A DNA stretch of 64,000 bases from Ottowia sp. SB7-C50 (GCF_033110285.1 NZ_CP136995.1:558001-622000); one strand, 5' to 3'. Counted from the first letter of the stretch, positions 44,144 through 55,312 are shown. Made by a program: numbers and translations. Notes: generated by a model not told the origin, from the letters alone.

Positions 44144-46303
44144 ATGAAACTCAAGACCCTGCGCTACGACCTGGCCGATGGCATCGCCACCCTCACGTTC
44201 GACGAAGAAAACTCGCCCGTCAACACCATGTGCCTGCAATGGCAAGACGATTTGCAGACCGTGACGGATCAGGCGGTAAAGGACAAGGACGCCATCCGCG
44301 GCATCGTGCTCGCCTCTGCCAAGAAAACCTTCTTTGCCGGCGCCGACCTGAAGGGCGTGATGCGCATGACGCTGGCCGACGCGCCCAGGGTGTTTGCCGA
44401 AATCGAGCGCATCAAGAAGGCCTTCCGCACGCTGGAAACGCTGGGCAAGCCGGTGGTCAGCTGTCTCAACGGCTCGGCGCTGGGCGGCGGGTGGGAACTG
44501 GCGCTGGTCGGCCACCACCGCATCGCCGTCAATGACCCCAAGATCCAGTTTGGTCTGCCCGAAGTGACCATCGGCCTGCTGCCGGGCGGTGGCGGCGTGA
44601 CCAAGATGACGCGCCTGCTCGGCCTGATGGGCGCGCAACCTTACGTGCTGGAAAGCAAGCTGTTCAACCCCGCCGAGGCGCAGCAGATGGGCGTGGTGCA
44701 CGAACTGGTCGAAAGCGCCGACCAGTTGCTGCCGCGCGCGAAGGCGTGGATTGAGTCGGTACAAGGCGACGCGGAAGCGGCCACGCACCCGTGGGACCGC
44801 AAGGATTACAAGATGCCCGGCGGCACGCCGAGCAACCCCAAGATCGCTGGCGGCCTGGTCGTGGCGCCCGCCATGCTCAAGACCAAGACGCGTGGCCTCT
44901 ATCCCGCGCCGCACGCCACGCTGGCGGCGATGGTGGAAGGCGCGCAGGTCGATTTCGACACCGCCATGCGCATCGAAAGCCGCTACCTCGCCAGCCTGAT
45001 GACCAGCCCGGTGGCGAAGAACATGATCAACACGTTCTTCTTCAACCTGAACGCGATCAAGAGCGGGCAGTCGCGGCCACGCGATGTGCCGAAGTACAAG
45101 CCGCAGAAGGTAGGCGTGCTGGGCGCCGGCATGATGGGCGCCGGCATCGCCTATGCGCAGGCGAGCCGCGGCATCGCCACGGTGCTCAAGGACGTGTCGC
45201 TCGAAAAAGCAGAGCAAGGCAAGGCCTACAGCCAGAAGATCACGCAGTCGCGCGTCGACAAGGGCCGCCTGAACCCGCACGACCAGACCGCGCTGCTCGG
45301 TCGCATCACGCCCACCGCCACCGCTGCCGACCTCAAAGGCTGTGATCTGATCATCGAAGCCGTGTTCGAGAACCGCGACTTGAAAGCGCAGGTGACGAAA
45401 GAGGCTGAAGCCATGCTGGCCGAAGGCGGCTTCTTCGCCAGCAACACCAGCACGCTGCCCATCAGCGGCCTGGCGCAGGCATCCGCCAAACCCGAGAAGT
45501 TCGTCGGCATCCACTTCTTCAGCCCGGTCGACAAGATGAAGCTGGTCGAGATCATCCGGGGCCAGCAGACGGACGACGAAACCGTGGCGCGAGCCTTCGA
45601 CTACGTGCTGGCGCTGGGCAAGCTGCCCATCGTCGTCAACGACTCGCGTGGCTTCTACACCAGCCGCACCTTCGGCACCTACGTGATGGAAGGCGCGGCC
45701 ATGCTGGGCGAAGGCATTCCCGCCGCCGTGATCGAAAACGCCGCCGTGCAAGCCGGCCTGCCGGTCGGCCCGTTGGCGGTGTTGGACGAAACGGCGCTAT
45801 CACTTTCGGTGCACGTGCTCGACCAGACACGGGCCGATTTCCGGGCTGAAGGTAAGACCTACGACGCTACGCCCGGCGAGTTGCTGGTCGAGCGCATGGT
45901 GAAGGAATTGAAGCGCAATGGTCGCGCGGCGGGCGGGGGCTTTTACGACTACCCCAAGGGTGAGAAGAAGCACCTGTGGCCCGAGCTGAAAGCGCTGTTC
46001 GAAAAGCCCGGCGTGCAATGGAACGTGCAGGACATCCAGGACCGCCTGCTCTACCGCCAGTCGGTGGAAACCGCGCGCTGCCTGGCCGAAGGCGTGCTCA
46101 CCAGCGTGCACGACGCCAACATTGGCAGCATCTTCGGCATCGGCTTTCCGGGCTGGACCGGCGGCGCCATGCAGTTCATCTACGGCCAGGGCATCGAGCA
46201 GTTCGCGCAGCGCTGCGCCGAACTGGCGGCAAAGTATGGCGATGGGTTCAGGCTCACCGACGAGGTGAAGGCGGCAATACGCAAGTTTGAGCCGCAGTAC
46301 TGA
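44144..46303 (+). CDS. multifunctional enoyl-CoA hydratase/3-hydroxyacyl-CoA dehydrogenase (FadB/FadJ-like)
   Basis: A 719-residue two-domain enzyme. The N-terminal crotonase domain has FAGADLKGVMRM (~65) and LNGSALGGGWELAL (~108). The NAD-binding domain starts VGVLGAGMMGAGIAYAQASR (~residue 322-341), has HFFSPVDKMKLVEI (~460) and a C-terminal helical domain ending GDGFRLTDEV. It hydrates trans-2-enoyl-CoA and oxidises the L-3-hydroxyacyl-CoA. With the thiolase upstream it completes a beta-oxidation cycle, probably under the AtuR-type operator at 42789. Confidence 0.93.
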   Translation: MKLKTLRYDLADGIATLTFDEENSPVNTMCLQWQDDLQTVTDQAVKDKDAIRGIVLASAKKTFFAGADLKGVMRMTLADAPRVFAEIERIKKAFRTLETLGKPVVSCLNGSALGGGWELALVGHHRIAVNDPKIQFGLPEVTIGLLPGGGGVTKMTRLLGLMGAQPYVLESKLFNPAEAQQMGVVHELVESADQLLPRAKAWIESVQGDAEAATHPWDRKDYKMPGGTPSNPKIAGGLVVAPAMLKTKTRGLYPAPHATLAAMVEGAQVDFDTAMRIESRYLASLMTSPVAKNMINTFFFNLNAIKSGQSRPRDVPKYKPQKVGVLGAGMMGAGIAYAQASRGIATVLKDVSLEKAEQGKAYSQKITQSRVDKGRLNPHDQTALLGRITPTATAADLKGCDLIIEAVFENRDLKAQVTKEAEAMLAEGGFFASNTSTLPISGLAQASAKPEKFVGIHFFSPVDKMKLVEIIRGQQTDDETVARAFDYVLALGKLPIVVNDSRGFYTSRTFGTYVMEGAAMLGEGIPAAVIENAAVQAGLPVGPLAVLDETALSLSVHVLDQTRADFRAEGKTYDATPGELLVERMVKELKRNGRAAGGGFYDYPKGEKKHLWPELKALFEKPGVQWNVQDIQDRLLYRQSVETARCLAEGVLTSVHDANIGSIFGIGFPGWTGGAMQFIYGQGIEQFAQRCAELAAKYGDGFRLTDEVKAAIRKFEPQY

Positions 46304-46342
46304 GCCGCGGCCCTGTGGACTGAGGCCTGCAACCAGCGCAGC

Positions 46343-47830
46343 CTACTGAAACGCCACCTCCGCAAAACTCCGCAGCTTGCGGCTGTGCAGCCGGTCCAGC
46401 CCGTTTTCGCGCAGGCGTTCGATGGCGCGGATGCCGATCTTCAGGTGCTGGTTGACGCGCTCGCGGTAGAAATGGTTGGCCATGCCGGGCAGCTTGATCT
46501 CGCCGTGCAGCGGCTTGTCGGACACGCACAGCAGCGTGCCGTAGGGCACCCGAAAGCGAAAGCCGTTGGCGGCAATGGTCGCGCTTTCCATGTCGAGCGC
46601 CACGGCGCGCGATTGCGAGAAGCGGCGTTGCGGCGCGCCGGCGCCCAGCAGTTCCCAGTTGCGGTTGTCGGTGGTGGCGACGGTGCCGGTGCGCAGCACG
46701 CGCTTCAACTCGGCGCCGCGCAACTGGGTCACATCGGCCACCGCTTCCTGCAAGGCGATCTGCACCTCGGCCAGCGCGGGCACGGGGATCCACAGCGGCA
46801 GGTCTTCGTCCAGCACGTGGTCTTCGCGCACATAGCCGTGGGCCAGCACGTAGTCGCCCAGCTGCTGGCTGCCGCGCAGGCCGGCGCAGTGGCCGACCAT
46901 GATCCAGGCGTGCGGGCGCAGCACGGCGATGTGGTCGGTGATGGTCTTGGCGTTGGCCGGCCCGACGCCGATGTTGACGAAACTGATGCCGCTGCGATCC
47001 GGCCGCACCAGGTGGTACGCGGGCATTTGCGGCAGGCGCGGCGGCGGCGTGCCGCCTTCATCGTTCAAATCAGAGCCCGCACGCCGCGTGAGCACGTTGC
47101 CCGGTTGCACGAAGGCGCTGTAGTCGCTGTCGGCGTTCTGCATCTCCATCTGACCGAGCGCGATGAACTCGTCGATGTAGAACTGGTAGTTGGTGAACAG
47201 GATGAAGTTCTGGAAGTGCTCGGGCGATGTGCCGGTGTAGTGGCGCAGCCGGTGCAGCGAATAGTCGACGCGCGGCGCGGTGAACAACGCCAGCGGCTCG
47301 GGCTCGCCGGGGCGGATGTCGTGGGTGCCGTTGGCGATGCGGTCGTCCATGGCCGTCAGGTCGGGCAGATCGAACACCTCGGACAGACGCTGGCGCTGCG
47401 CGGCGCTCAACGATCCTTCGAAGTGTTCGTCTTCGGCCAGCGCAAAGGGCAGCGGTATGGGCTTGCTGCTGGTGCCCACTTCCAGCGTGGCGCCGTGGTT
47501 GGCCAGCAGCAGGCGGAACTGCTCCAGGTAATAGTCGGCAAACAGGTCGGGCGCTGTCAGCGTGGTTTCGTACTGGCCGGCGTGCGACACAAATCCGTAG
47601 GCCAGCCGCGTGTCGGGATGGCGGCTGTACGGCACCTGCAGGCGCACAAAGGGATAGAAGGCGCGCACGCGGGTCAGCCGGCCATCGGGCTCGGCCGGGC
47701 CCGCAATGTAGGCGGCCAGCGCATCGCGCAGATGCGCGCAGCCGCTGTCGTGAATGCGGCGCACCTGCGCCAGCGCGGCGTCGGCGTCGGTAAAGGGGGC
47801 GGGCGGTATGAACGAGGGCAGCGAGATCAT
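46343..47830 (-). CDS. amn: AMP nucleosidase
   Basis: A 495-residue enzyme that hydrolyses AMP to adenine and ribose 5-phosphate. The C-terminal nucleoside-phosphorylase-like domain has NIGVGPANAKTITDHI (~residue 305), MVGHCAGLRGSQQLGDYVL and the late LDMESATIAANG with catalytic-type acid residues (~425). The N-terminal domain is the Amn-specific regulatory part. The ATG at 47830 is preferred because upstream codons run into the intergenic region with an AGCTAT-like motif. It converges with the fadB-like gene at 46303 and shows no link to the catabolic genes. Confidence 0.9.
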   Translation of the reverse strand: MISLPSFIPPAPFTDADAALAQVRRIHDSGCAHLRDALAAYIAGPAEPDGRLTRVRAFYPFVRLQVPYSRHPDTRLAYGFVSHAGQYETTLTAPDLFADYYLEQFRLLLANHGATLEVGTSSKPIPLPFALAEDEHFEGSLSAAQRQRLSEVFDLPDLTAMDDRIANGTHDIRPGEPEPLALFTAPRVDYSLHRLRHYTGTSPEHFQNFILFTNYQFYIDEFIALGQMEMQNADSDYSAFVQPGNVLTRRAGSDLNDEGGTPPPRLPQMPAYHLVRPDRSGISFVNIGVGPANAKTITDHIAVLRPHAWIMVGHCAGLRGSQQLGDYVLAHGYVREDHVLDEDLPLWIPVPALAEVQIALQEAVADVTQLRGAELKRVLRTGTVATTDNRNWELLGAGAPQRRFSQSRAVALDMESATIAANGFRFRVPYGTLLCVSDKPLHGEIKLPGMANHFYRERVNQHLKIGIRAIERLRENGLDRLHSRKLRSFAEVAFQ

Positions 47831-47948
47831 GTGAGCCCATTGTCCACGCTGCATGCCACGCTGGCGTGACAGACGGGGCCGTGTGCCGGGTGAGGCAGCG
47901 ACCCCGGGCTTGATGGTCGTCTTGCGCTCGTCATTATTCGATATGGCG

Positions 47949-48908
47949 CTATAAAAATCGAAGTGACATCTTGCCGGCCTGCCAGGCCAGCGTCGCCGCC
48001 AGCGCCAGTCCATGCAGGTTGGCCGCCGCGATGGTCAGCGCGATGGCTGGCCGCAGGCGTGCGGGCGTCGCGGCATGGCGCCACAGCAGCACCGCCGCGG
48101 CCAGCGACAGCGGCAGGGACAGCAGTCCCCACAGCGCCACGCCCGGCACGACCCGCCACCCGACGCTCAGCGCCAGCCAGCCATGCGCCAGCAGCGCCAG
48201 CCCCGCATACAGCAGCGCCGTGCCGCTCGGTCCCAGGCGCACCGCCAGCGTGCGCTTGCCCACGCGCGCATCGGCGCGCGCATCGGGCACGCCGTTGATC
48301 AGCAGGATGCAGGCCACCAACAGGGCGAGGCTGAAACCCAGCGATGCCGCCGCGACCGAGAACCGGTGGCGTTGCACGTAGTCGGCCCCCAGCACCACGC
48401 CCCACCAGGCCGCGGCCACCGCCAGTTCGCCCAGGCCGCGCGACATCAGCTTGAGCGGCGGCGCCGAATAGGCCCACGCGATGAACAGGCCCGCCGCACC
48501 CAGTAGCAGCAAGCCGCTGCCGGCGCGCGACGCCAGCCACAGGCCGGCCGGTATCAGCGCCAGCAGCAGCAGCGCGGCCCAGCGACCGGTGTCGCGCTCG
48601 CTCACCACGCCTTGCTGGATCAGGCGCGCGCCGCCGGTGAAGGGGTACAGGCCGCTGTCATTGGCCGCGTCGGCGCCGTTGCGCGAGTCGTGGTAGTCGT
48701 TGAGCACGTTGGCGCCCGCATGGGTCACGCACGCCAGCAGCACCGTGGCCACGGCCGCCGCCACGTTTACCCCACCGCCTACCACCGCCGCATGGGCAAT
48801 GCCCAGCAGGCAGGCCGCGAGCGTGATCGTCAGGAAGGCCGGACGCGTCATGCGCCAGTGCAGCGCGGCCTGCTGGCGCCAGGTGGCCGGGGCGGTTGAA
48901 GTGGGCAT
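47949..48908 (-). CDS. UbiA-family prenyltransferase (MenA-like)
   Basis: A 319-residue membrane protein with ~8-9 hydrophobic helices. The first Asp-rich motif is NVLNDYHDSRNGAD (~residue 67-80) and the second is GVPDARADARVGKRTLAVRLG (core DARADARVGK, ~residue 190), which bind prenyl diphosphate through Mg2+. The pattern fits 1,4-dihydroxy-2-naphthoate octaprenyltransferase-like enzymes, but the organism may not make menaquinone, so the aromatic acceptor is uncertain. The start at 48908 is the first ATG before the conserved helices. It lies divergent from the YbaN-like gene. Confidence 0.82.
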   Translation of the reverse strand: MPTSTAPATWRQQAALHWRMTRPAFLTITLAACLLGIAHAAVVGGGVNVAAAVATVLLACVTHAGANVLNDYHDSRNGADAANDSGLYPFTGGARLIQQGVVSERDTGRWAALLLLALIPAGLWLASRAGSGLLLLGAAGLFIAWAYSAPPLKLMSRGLGELAVAAAWWGVVLGADYVQRHRFSVAAASLGFSLALLVACILLINGVPDARADARVGKRTLAVRLGPSGTALLYAGLALLAHGWLALSVGWRVVPGVALWGLLSLPLSLAAAVLLWRHAATPARLRPAIALTIAAANLHGLALAATLAWQAGKMSLRFL

Positions 48909-49014
48909 GCCCGCATTGTGTCTGCGCCGCGGCGGTGCGCCTCGGCCGGGCGCTGGCGCCCGCTTGGCACGCCGTCCTACGGCGCGCTGCGGGCGCGGCG
49001 GTATGATCATTGTC

Positions 49015-49055
49015 AATTGATAATGCTATTAAATTAATAGCTGCATGCGCAATAT
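49015..49055 (-). repeat. copy of the dispersed AGCTAT motif (reverse orientation)
   Basis: The plus strand reads CAATTGATAATGCTATTAAA, then TTAATAGCTGCATGCGC. It lies just upstream of the YbaN-like gene and may carry promoter functions. Confidence 0.5.
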
Positions 49056-49076
49056 CTAACAGCGGCCGGAGCCGAT

Positions 49077-49499
49077 TTGACCCAGAACCCCACCCCCCGG
49101 CCCGTGCCTTCGCCCGAGCGCGTGATGCTGCGCCGGCGCCTGGCCGTGGTGCTGTGGCGCGCCGTGGCCGTGGTGGCGATGGCGCTGGGTCTGCTGGGCG
49201 TGGTGCTGCCGGTGATGCCGACGGTGCCCTTCCTCATCGTGGCCGCGTGGGCCGCCAGCAAGGGCTGGCCGGCGTTCGAGATCTGGCTGCTCAACCACCG
49301 CCTGTTCGGCCCGCCCATCGTGCAATGGCGCGAACGCGGCGCCGTGCCGCGCCGCGCGAAATGGCTCAGCACGGTGATGATGGCGTGCAGTGGCATTGGC
49401 ATGCAGTTCTTTCCCGCCATTCCGCTGTGGCTGCGCATTGCCGTTCCGCTGGTGATGCTGGCGGTGGCGGTCTGGTTGTGGATGCGACCGGACACTTGA
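49077..49499 (+). CDS. YbaN/DUF454 family inner-membrane protein
   Basis: A 140-residue membrane protein. The DUF454 core is LGVVLPVMPTVPFLIVAAWA (~residues 40-59) followed by RLFGPPIVQWRERGAVPRRAK (core GPPIVQWRERG) and two more hydrophobic helices near the C-terminus. The start used is a TTG at 49077 behind CCGGAG; the next ATG at 49125 would remove a charged N-terminal arm but keep all helices. The function of the family is unknown. Confidence 0.8.
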   Translation: MTQNPTPRPVPSPERVMLRRRLAVVLWRAVAVVAMALGLLGVVLPVMPTVPFLIVAAWAASKGWPAFEIWLLNHRLFGPPIVQWRERGAVPRRAKWLSTVMMACSGIGMQFFPAIPLWLRIAVPLVMLAVAVWLWMRPDT

Positions 49500-49672
49500 T
49501 CCCCCTGTGCCGCCTACGGCGGCTTCCCCCGGAGGGGGACAACGCTGGCGCTCGGGGGGACCCCGAGCGCGGCGTTACCGCATGGCCTGCTCCGCGGCCC
49601 CTTCTGGGCTTGCTGCGCAGCCCGATTGCACGCTCTCCCGCGTGCGGGAGAGGGCAGGGGTGAGGGTCAGCA
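49500..49672. repeat. dispersed CTGCTCCGCGGCC element plus CTCTCCCGC palindrome
   Basis: CCCCGGAGGGGGACAACGC, a GCTCGGGG/CCCCGAGC palindrome and GCATGGCCTGCTCCGCGGCC (to ~49603) repeat the element at 23793. The stretch 49632-49672 is the GCTCTCCCGCGTGCGGGAGA palindrome with GGGGTGAGGG. The whole gap to the ABC exporter gene is repeat sequence. Confidence 0.82.
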
Positions 49673-49711
49673 ACGCCTCATGCATCATGGCGTTTTGAAT
49701 GCCCGCGATCC

Positions 49712-51503
49712 ATGCCTGAGCCCGCCCCCCGCCTCGCCGCCAGAAGCCCCCGCGCGCTGAGCGGCCTGCTGCCTTTCCTGCGACCGTATCGCGGCCGCAT
49801 CGTGCTGGCGCTGTTATTCTTGGTCGGCGCGGCGGGCGCCATGTTGGCCTTACCGCTCGCGCTGCGCGGCTTGATCGACGGTGGCTTGGTCGGGGCTGAC
49901 CCTGGCGCGCGCGTGATGGCGTTGCGCGAGCATTTCCTGGCGCTGTTCGGCGTGGGGGGTGGCGCTGGGCGTGTTCTCGGCGCTGCGCTTTTACATGGTG
50001 AGCTGGCTCGGCGAGCGCGTGACCGCCGACTTGCGCAACGCGGTGTACGCGCACGTGGTGCGGCAAAGCCCCGAATTTTTCGAGACCACGCAAGCCGGCG
50101 AGGTGCTGAGCCGCCTGACCACCGATACCACGCTGGTGCAGACGGTGGTGGGCTCATCGCTCAGCATGGGGCTGCGTAACATGGTGATGGGCGTTGGCGC
50201 GCTGGCGATGCTGGTGGTCACCAACCCGCGCGTGATGCTGCCCGTGCTGGGCATGTTGGCGCTGATCGTCGTGCCCAGCGTGTACTTTGGCCGCCGCGTG
50301 CGCAAGCTCAGCCGCGCCAGCCAGGACCGCGTGGCCGACGCCAGCGCCATCGCCGCCGAGGTGCTGAACGCCATACCCGTGGTGCAGAGCTACACGCAGC
50401 AGCGGCGCGAGGCGGCGCGCTTTGACGCGGCGACGGAGCGCGCCTTCGACACCGCCGTGCGGCGCACGCGCGTGCGCTCGGTGCTGGTCGCCTTCATCAT
50501 CAGCGCCACGTTTGGCGCGCTGCTGTGGGGCCTGTACCAGGGCACGCAGGCCGTGCTGCGCGGGCAGATCACCGCCGGCCATCTGGGGCAGACCGTGATG
50601 TACGTGATCGTGCTGGTCAGCTCCGTCGCGGTGCTGTCGGAGGTGTACGGCGAGGTGCTGCGTGCCGCCGGCGCCACCGAGCGCTTGATGGAACTGCTGC
50701 ACGCGCGCTCCCCGGTCGATGAACCGGCGCACCCGGTGGCACTGCCCGCTGCGCAGGGCGGCTCATCGGTGCGCTTCGAGCACGTCACTTTCCACTACCC
50801 CTCGCGCCCGGCGCAGTCGGCGCTGCGCGATTTTTCGCTCGATGTGCGGCCCGGCGAAACCGTGGCGCTGGTCGGCCCCAGCGGCGCCGGCAAGAGCACG
50901 GTGCTGCAACTGCTGCTGCGCTTCTACGATGCCCAACAGGGCACCGTGAGCGTCGATGGCGTGCCGGTCAATGCCGTGCCGCTGGACGCATTGCGCGCGC
51001 GCATCGGCATCGTGCCGCAGGACAGCACGGTGTTCTCGGCCTCGGCGATGGACAACATCCGCTACGGTCGCCCCGACGCGAGCGACGACGCGGTCTACGC
51101 CGCCGCCCGCGCGGCGTTTGCCGACGACTTCATCCGCGCCCTGCCCGAAGGCTACGCCACCCACCTGGGCGAGCGCGGCGTGCGCCTGTCGGGCGGGCAA
51201 CGCCAGCGCATCAGCATTGCGCGCGCGATGCTGAAGAACCCGCCGCTGCTGCTGCTGGACGAAGCCACCAGCGCGCTCGACGCCGAAAGCGAGCGCATGG
51301 TGCAGGCCGCGCTGGAAGCGGCGATGCAGGGCCGCACGACGATCGTCATCGCGCACCGGCTGGCGACGGTGCTGCGGGCGGATCGGATCGTGGTGATGGA
51401 AGGCGGTCGCATCGTGGATGCGGGCACGCATGCGGAGCTGGTGGCGCGGGGTGGTTTGTATGGGCGGTTGGCGGCGATGCAGTTTGGGATGGACACTGAG
51501 TGA
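49712..51503 (+). CDS. MsbA-type ABC exporter (fused membrane and ATPase domains), frameshifted as given
   Basis: A ~596-residue half-transporter once one G is removed from the G6 run at 49954-49959; without this the frame breaks in the membrane domain. The N-terminal half has about six membrane helices ([20 protein letters not shown] at the start). The ATPase has Walker [10 protein letters not shown] (~residue 390), signature [16 protein letters not shown] (~495), Walker [13 protein letters not shown] and the H-loop in [12 protein letters not shown]. Exporters of this type move lipids or drugs out of the cytoplasm. The substrate is unknown. It lies between two repeat blocks, alone on its strand. 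Confidence 0.87.
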
Positions 51504-51515
51504 GGTGTTTGCCTC

Positions 51516-51552
51516 CTTCTCCCTCTGGGAGAGGGTTGGGGTGAGGGTCCAC
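51516..51552. repeat. CTCTCCCGC-type palindromic unit
   Basis: TTCTCCCTCTGGGAGAGGG followed by TTGGGGTGAGGGTCC. Same family as 23914-23978 and 49632-49672. It lies just after the ABC exporter stop. Confidence 0.75.
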
Positions 51553-51589
51553 CGCTTTGAGTAAATCCTGGACCTTTGCAAAATAGCGG

Positions 51590-51960
51590 CGCGGGTGGGT
51601 TCAGCGCTGTCGGCCGGGATGTGCGCCCGGCGGCGCAGTCACTTTCTTTTGCTTCGCCAAAAGAAAGTAACCAAAGAAAAGGCGACCCCGCTGGCCGTGT
51701 CCCTCCGCTTCGCTGCGGGCAACCTGCGATGCTCGGTCGCGGGGCGGCGCTGCGGAACTCGCTGCGCGGCTACGCCGCTTCGCTCAAACAGCCGCAGCAA
51801 GTCAGAGCACGAAGCGCGGCATGCTCCGCTGCCGCGCCCGCCCCACGCCCTGCGCTTCTCGGCACGGCCAGAGGGGATGTGCAGCCCATTCGGGCCATCG
51901 CTTCACTCGGCCCTTTCCGCGCGGCCCGTCCAGGCGCGACGCGCATTCAGGCTTGCCGCG
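51590..51960. repeat. long dispersed repeat with an 11-bp hairpin, copy 1
   Basis: A ~370-bp element that starts near GCGCTGTCGGCCGGGATGTG, contains the perfect hairpin ACTTTCTTTTG / CAAAAGAAAGT (51641-51668, 6-base loop) and ends in GCTTCTCGGCACGGCCAGAG and flanking sequence. A second copy with scattered changes is at 62537-62890. It has open frames but with different lengths in the two copies and no ribosome sites, so I do not call genes in it. Confidence 0.82.
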
Positions 51961-51979
51961 CACCCGGCGGCATCATCAA

Positions 51980-54900
51980 CTACATACTCCGCCGATACTG
52001 CCCGCCAACTTCAAACAGCGCATTCGTGATCTGGCCCAGCGAGCACACGCGCACCGCGTCCATCAGCACCGCGAACACGTTGCCGTTGTCGATGACGGTC
52101 TGCTGCAGTCGCTTCAACATGGCCGGCGCTTCGGCGGCGTGGCGAGTGTGGAAGTCGTTCAGGCGCTTGAGTTGCGACTGCTTCTCGTCCTCGGTCGAGC
52201 GCGCCAGTTCCAGGCTCTCCAGCACCTCGTCGCCCTTGGGGTTGCGGAAGGTGTTGACGCCGATGATGGGGTATTCGCCGGTGTGCTTGAGCATCTCGTA
52301 GTGCATGCTCTCTTCCTGGATCTTGCTGCGCTGGTAACCCGTTTCCATGGCGCCCAGCACGCCGCCCCGCTCGCTGATGCGCTCGAATTCGGATAACACG
52401 GCTTCTTCCACCAGTTCGGTCAGCTCCTCGATCACGAACGCACCCTGGTTCGGGTTCTCGTTCTTGGCCAGGCCCCATTCGCGGTTGATGATGAGCTGGA
52501 TCGCCATCGCGCGGCGCACGCTGTCTTCGGTCGGCGTGGTGATGGCCTCGTCAAACGCGTTGGTGTGCAGGCTGTTGCAGTTGTCGTAGATGGCGATCAG
52601 CGCTTGCAGCGTGGTGCGGATGTCGTTGAACTGGATCTCTTGCGCGTGCAGGCTGCGGCCGCTGGTCTGGATGTGGTACTTGAGCTTCTGGGACCGTTCG
52701 TTGGCGCCGTATTTCTCCTTCATCGCCACGGCCCAGATGCGGCGCGCCACGCGGCCCATCACGGTGTATTCCGGATCCATGCCGTTGCTGAAGAAATAGC
52801 TCAGGTTGGGCGCGAAGTCGTCGATGTGCATGCCGCGCGCCAGGTACGCCTCGACCAGCGTGAAACCGTTGCTCAAAGTGAAGGCGAGCTGGCTGATCGG
52901 GTTGGCACCCGCCTCGGCGATGTGGTAGCCACTGATCGACACGCTATAGAAATTGCGCACGTTGTGGTGCACAAAGTATTCGGCGATGTCGCCCATCACC
53001 TTGAGCGAAAACTCGGTCGAGAAGATGCAGGTGTTCTGGCCCTGGTCTTCTTTCAGGATGTCGGCCTGCACCGTGCCGCGCACGTTGGCCAGCGTCCATT
53101 CGCGGATCTTCTCTGCTTCAGTGTCGGTGGGCTCGCGGCTGTTGTCGGCCTGGAACTTTTCCAGTTGCTGGTCGATGGCCGCGTTCATGAACATGGCCAG
53201 GATCGACGGCGCGGGGCCGTTGATGGTCATGCTGACGCTGGTGGTCGGGTTGCACAGATCGAAGCCTGAATACAGCACCTTCAGGTCGTCCAGCGTGGCG
53301 ATGCTGACGCCCGAGTTGCCCACCTTGCCGTAAATGTCGGGCCTCGGGTCGGGGTCGTTGCCGTACAGCGTGACGGAATCGAAGGCCGTGGACAGCCGCT
53401 TGGCCGCCATGCCTTCGCTCACCAACTTGAAGCGGCGGTTGGTGCGGAAGGCGTCGCCTTCGCCGGCGAACATGCGCGTGGGGTCTTCGCCCTCGCGTTT
53501 GAAGGCAAAGGTGCCGGCGGTGTAGGGATAGCTGCCAGGCACGTTGTCGAGCATCAGCCACTTGACGATCTCGCCGTGGTCCTCGAACTGCGGCAGCACG
53601 ACCTTGCGGATCGTGGTGCCCGACAGAGACTTGGTGGTGAGTGCGGTGCGGATTTCCTTGTCGCGGATTCTCACCACATATTCGTCGCCCGAATACGCCT
53701 GCTGCATCGCGGGCCATTGCTCGATCAGCTTGGCGGCGTCGCGGTCGATGTCGGCCGCGCGTTTGTCGGCCAGCGCCAGCACCGTGGCGCGGGCGCCGTG
53801 CTCGCCGGTCTTCTTCGGGTCGTCCTCTTGCAGCATGCGCGCGGTTTCGCGCAACTGCTGCACGGCGCGCACGCGGCGTGCCTGCTCGCGCACGCGGCGC
53901 TTGTAGCCGCGCACGGTGTCGCTGATCTCCGCCAGATAGCGCGTGCGCGCGGCGGGCACGATGGGCGTCTGGTTGGTGCTGTGGCGCACGTTGACGGGCG
54001 GAAGGCGGCCTTCTCTCAAAGGCAGGCCGAGCGCGCCCAGGCGGCCTTTCAGTGCCTGGTACAGCGCCGTGACGCCATCGTCGTTGAAGCGCGCGGCCTG
54101 GGTGCCGAACACGGGCATTTCCTCGGGCCGCTTGCTGAAGGCTTCCTTGTTGCGCTGCACCTGCTTGGCGACGTCGCGCAGCGCATCGAGCGCGCCCTTG
54201 CGATCAAACTTGTTGATGGCGATAAATTCGGCAAAGTCCAGCATGTCGATTTTTTCGAGCTGGCTGGCCGCGCCATATTCGGGCGTCATCACGTACATCG
54301 GCACATCGACGTGCGGCACGATGGCGGCGTCGCCCTGGCCGATGCCGGAGGTCTCGACGATGATGAGGTCGAACCCGGCCGCCTTGCACGCCGCGATCAC
54401 ATCGGGCAACGCCGGGCTGATCTCGCTGCCCGTGTCGCGCGTGGCGAGCGAGCGCATGTAGACGCGCGCCCCCGAATCTTGAGCGGCAGCTTGGCCGGCC
54501 GCCTTGGGCCACGGCGAAATCGCGTTCATGCGAATGCGGTCGCCCAGCAGCGCGCCGCCCGACTTGCGCCGGCTTGGGTCGATGCTGATGACGGCCACGC
54601 GCAGGCTGTCGTCCTGATCCAGCCGCAGGCGGCGGATCAGTTCGTCCGTCAGGCTCGACTTGCCCGCGCCGCCGGTGCCGGTGATGCCGACCACCGGTAT
54701 CTTTTTGGTAGCTGCCTGCGCACGTACGGCGCCGACCAGCGCCTCGTCGGCCTTCTCATTCTCCAGCGCCGTGATGAGCTGCGCCAGCGCGCGCCACGCG
54801 GCGCCGCTGTGGCCCTGGATCGCCTCGATGTCCGTCGGCGCGTAGCTGGACAAATCCTTGTCGCAGCGCATCACCATCTCGCCGATCATCCCTTGCAGGC

Positions 54901-55312
54901 CCATGCGCTGGCCGTCTTCGGGGCTGTAGATGCGGCCCACGCCGTAGTCGTGCAGCTCGCGGATTTCAGCCGGCACGATGACACCGCCGCCGCCGCCGAA
55001 CACCTGCACATGCGCGCCGCCGCGCTCGCGCAGCAGGTCAACCATGTACTTGAAGTATTCGACGTGCCCGCCCTGGTAGCTGCTGATGGCGATGCCCTGC
55101 GCGTCTTCCTGCAGGGCGGCGGTCACCACTTCGTCCACGCTGCGGTTGTGGCCCAGGTGGATCACTTCGGCGCCCATGCCCTGCAGGATGCGGCGCATGA
55201 TGTTGATGGCCGCGTCGTGTCCGTCGAACAGCGACGCGGCGGTGACGAAGCGCACCTTGTTCGTGGGGCGGTACTCGGACAGCGCCTTGAATTCGGCGGA
55301 CAGGTCGGTCAT
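51980..55312 (-). CDS. icmF: fused isobutyryl-CoA-type mutase (IcmF)
   Basis: A 1110-residue fusion. Residues ~17-160 are a B12-binding domain (DGHDAAIN, then [11 protein letters not shown] and FGGGGGVI). Residues ~205-400 are a MeaI-type GTPase chaperone (Walker [13 protein letters not shown] at ~210; SIDPSRR). The rest is the TIM-barrel mutase with [20 protein letters not shown] and [20 protein letters not shown]. IcmF interconverts isobutyryl-CoA and n-butyryl-CoA or related branched acyl-CoAs with adenosylcobalamin, and the GTPase part loads or protects the cofactor. It follows the PPK2 gene by 54 bp on the same strand. It fits the branched-acid metabolism of this window. Confidence 0.9.
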   Translation of the reverse strand: MTDLSAEFKALSEYRPTNKVRFVTAASLFDGHDAAINIMRRILQGMGAEVIHLGHNRSVDEVVTAALQEDAQGIAISSYQGGHVEYFKYMVDLLRERGGAHVQVFGGGGGVIVPAEIRELHDYGVGRIYSPEDGQRMGLQGMIGEMVMRCDKDLSSYAPTDIEAIQGHSGAAWRALAQLITALENEKADEALVGAVRAQAATKKIPVVGITGTGGAGKSSLTDELIRRLRLDQDDSLRVAVISIDPSRRKSGGALLGDRIRMNAISPWPKAAGQAAAQDSGARVYMRSLATRDTGSEISPALPDVIAACKAAGFDLIIVETSGIGQGDAAIVPHVDVPMYVMTPEYGAASQLEKIDMLDFAEFIAINKFDRKGALDALRDVAKQVQRNKEAFSKRPEEMPVFGTQAARFNDDGVTALYQALKGRLGALGLPLREGRLPPVNVRHSTNQTPIVPAARTRYLAEISDTVRGYKRRVREQARRVRAVQQLRETARMLQEDDPKKTGEHGARATVLALADKRAADIDRDAAKLIEQWPAMQQAYSGDEYVVRIRDKEIRTALTTKSLSGTTIRKVVLPQFEDHGEIVKWLMLDNVPGSYPYTAGTFAFKREGEDPTRMFAGEGDAFRTNRRFKLVSEGMAAKRLSTAFDSVTLYGNDPDPRPDIYGKVGNSGVSIATLDDLKVLYSGFDLCNPTTSVSMTINGPAPSILAMFMNAAIDQQLEKFQADNSREPTDTEAEKIREWTLANVRGTVQADILKEDQGQNTCIFSTEFSLKVMGDIAEYFVHHNVRNFYSVSISGYHIAEAGANPISQLAFTLSNGFTLVEAYLARGMHIDDFAPNLSYFFSNGMDPEYTVMGRVARRIWAVAMKEKYGANERSQKLKYHIQTSGRSLHAQEIQFNDIRTTLQALIAIYDNCNSLHTNAFDEAITTPTEDSVRRAMAIQLIINREWGLAKNENPNQGAFVIEELTELVEEAVLSEFERISERGGVLGAMETGYQRSKIQEESMHYEMLKHTGEYPIIGVNTFRNPKGDEVLESLELARSTEDEKQSQLKRLNDFHTRHAAEAPAMLKRLQQTVIDNGNVFAVLMDAVRVCSLGQITNALFEVGGQYRRSM

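Noticed and set aside
51576..52029. Short hypothetical proteins with QKKVTKEKATP in the long repeat
   Set aside because: The same repeat at 62537 gives frames of other lengths. No ribosome site is present, so I treat it as repeat DNA.
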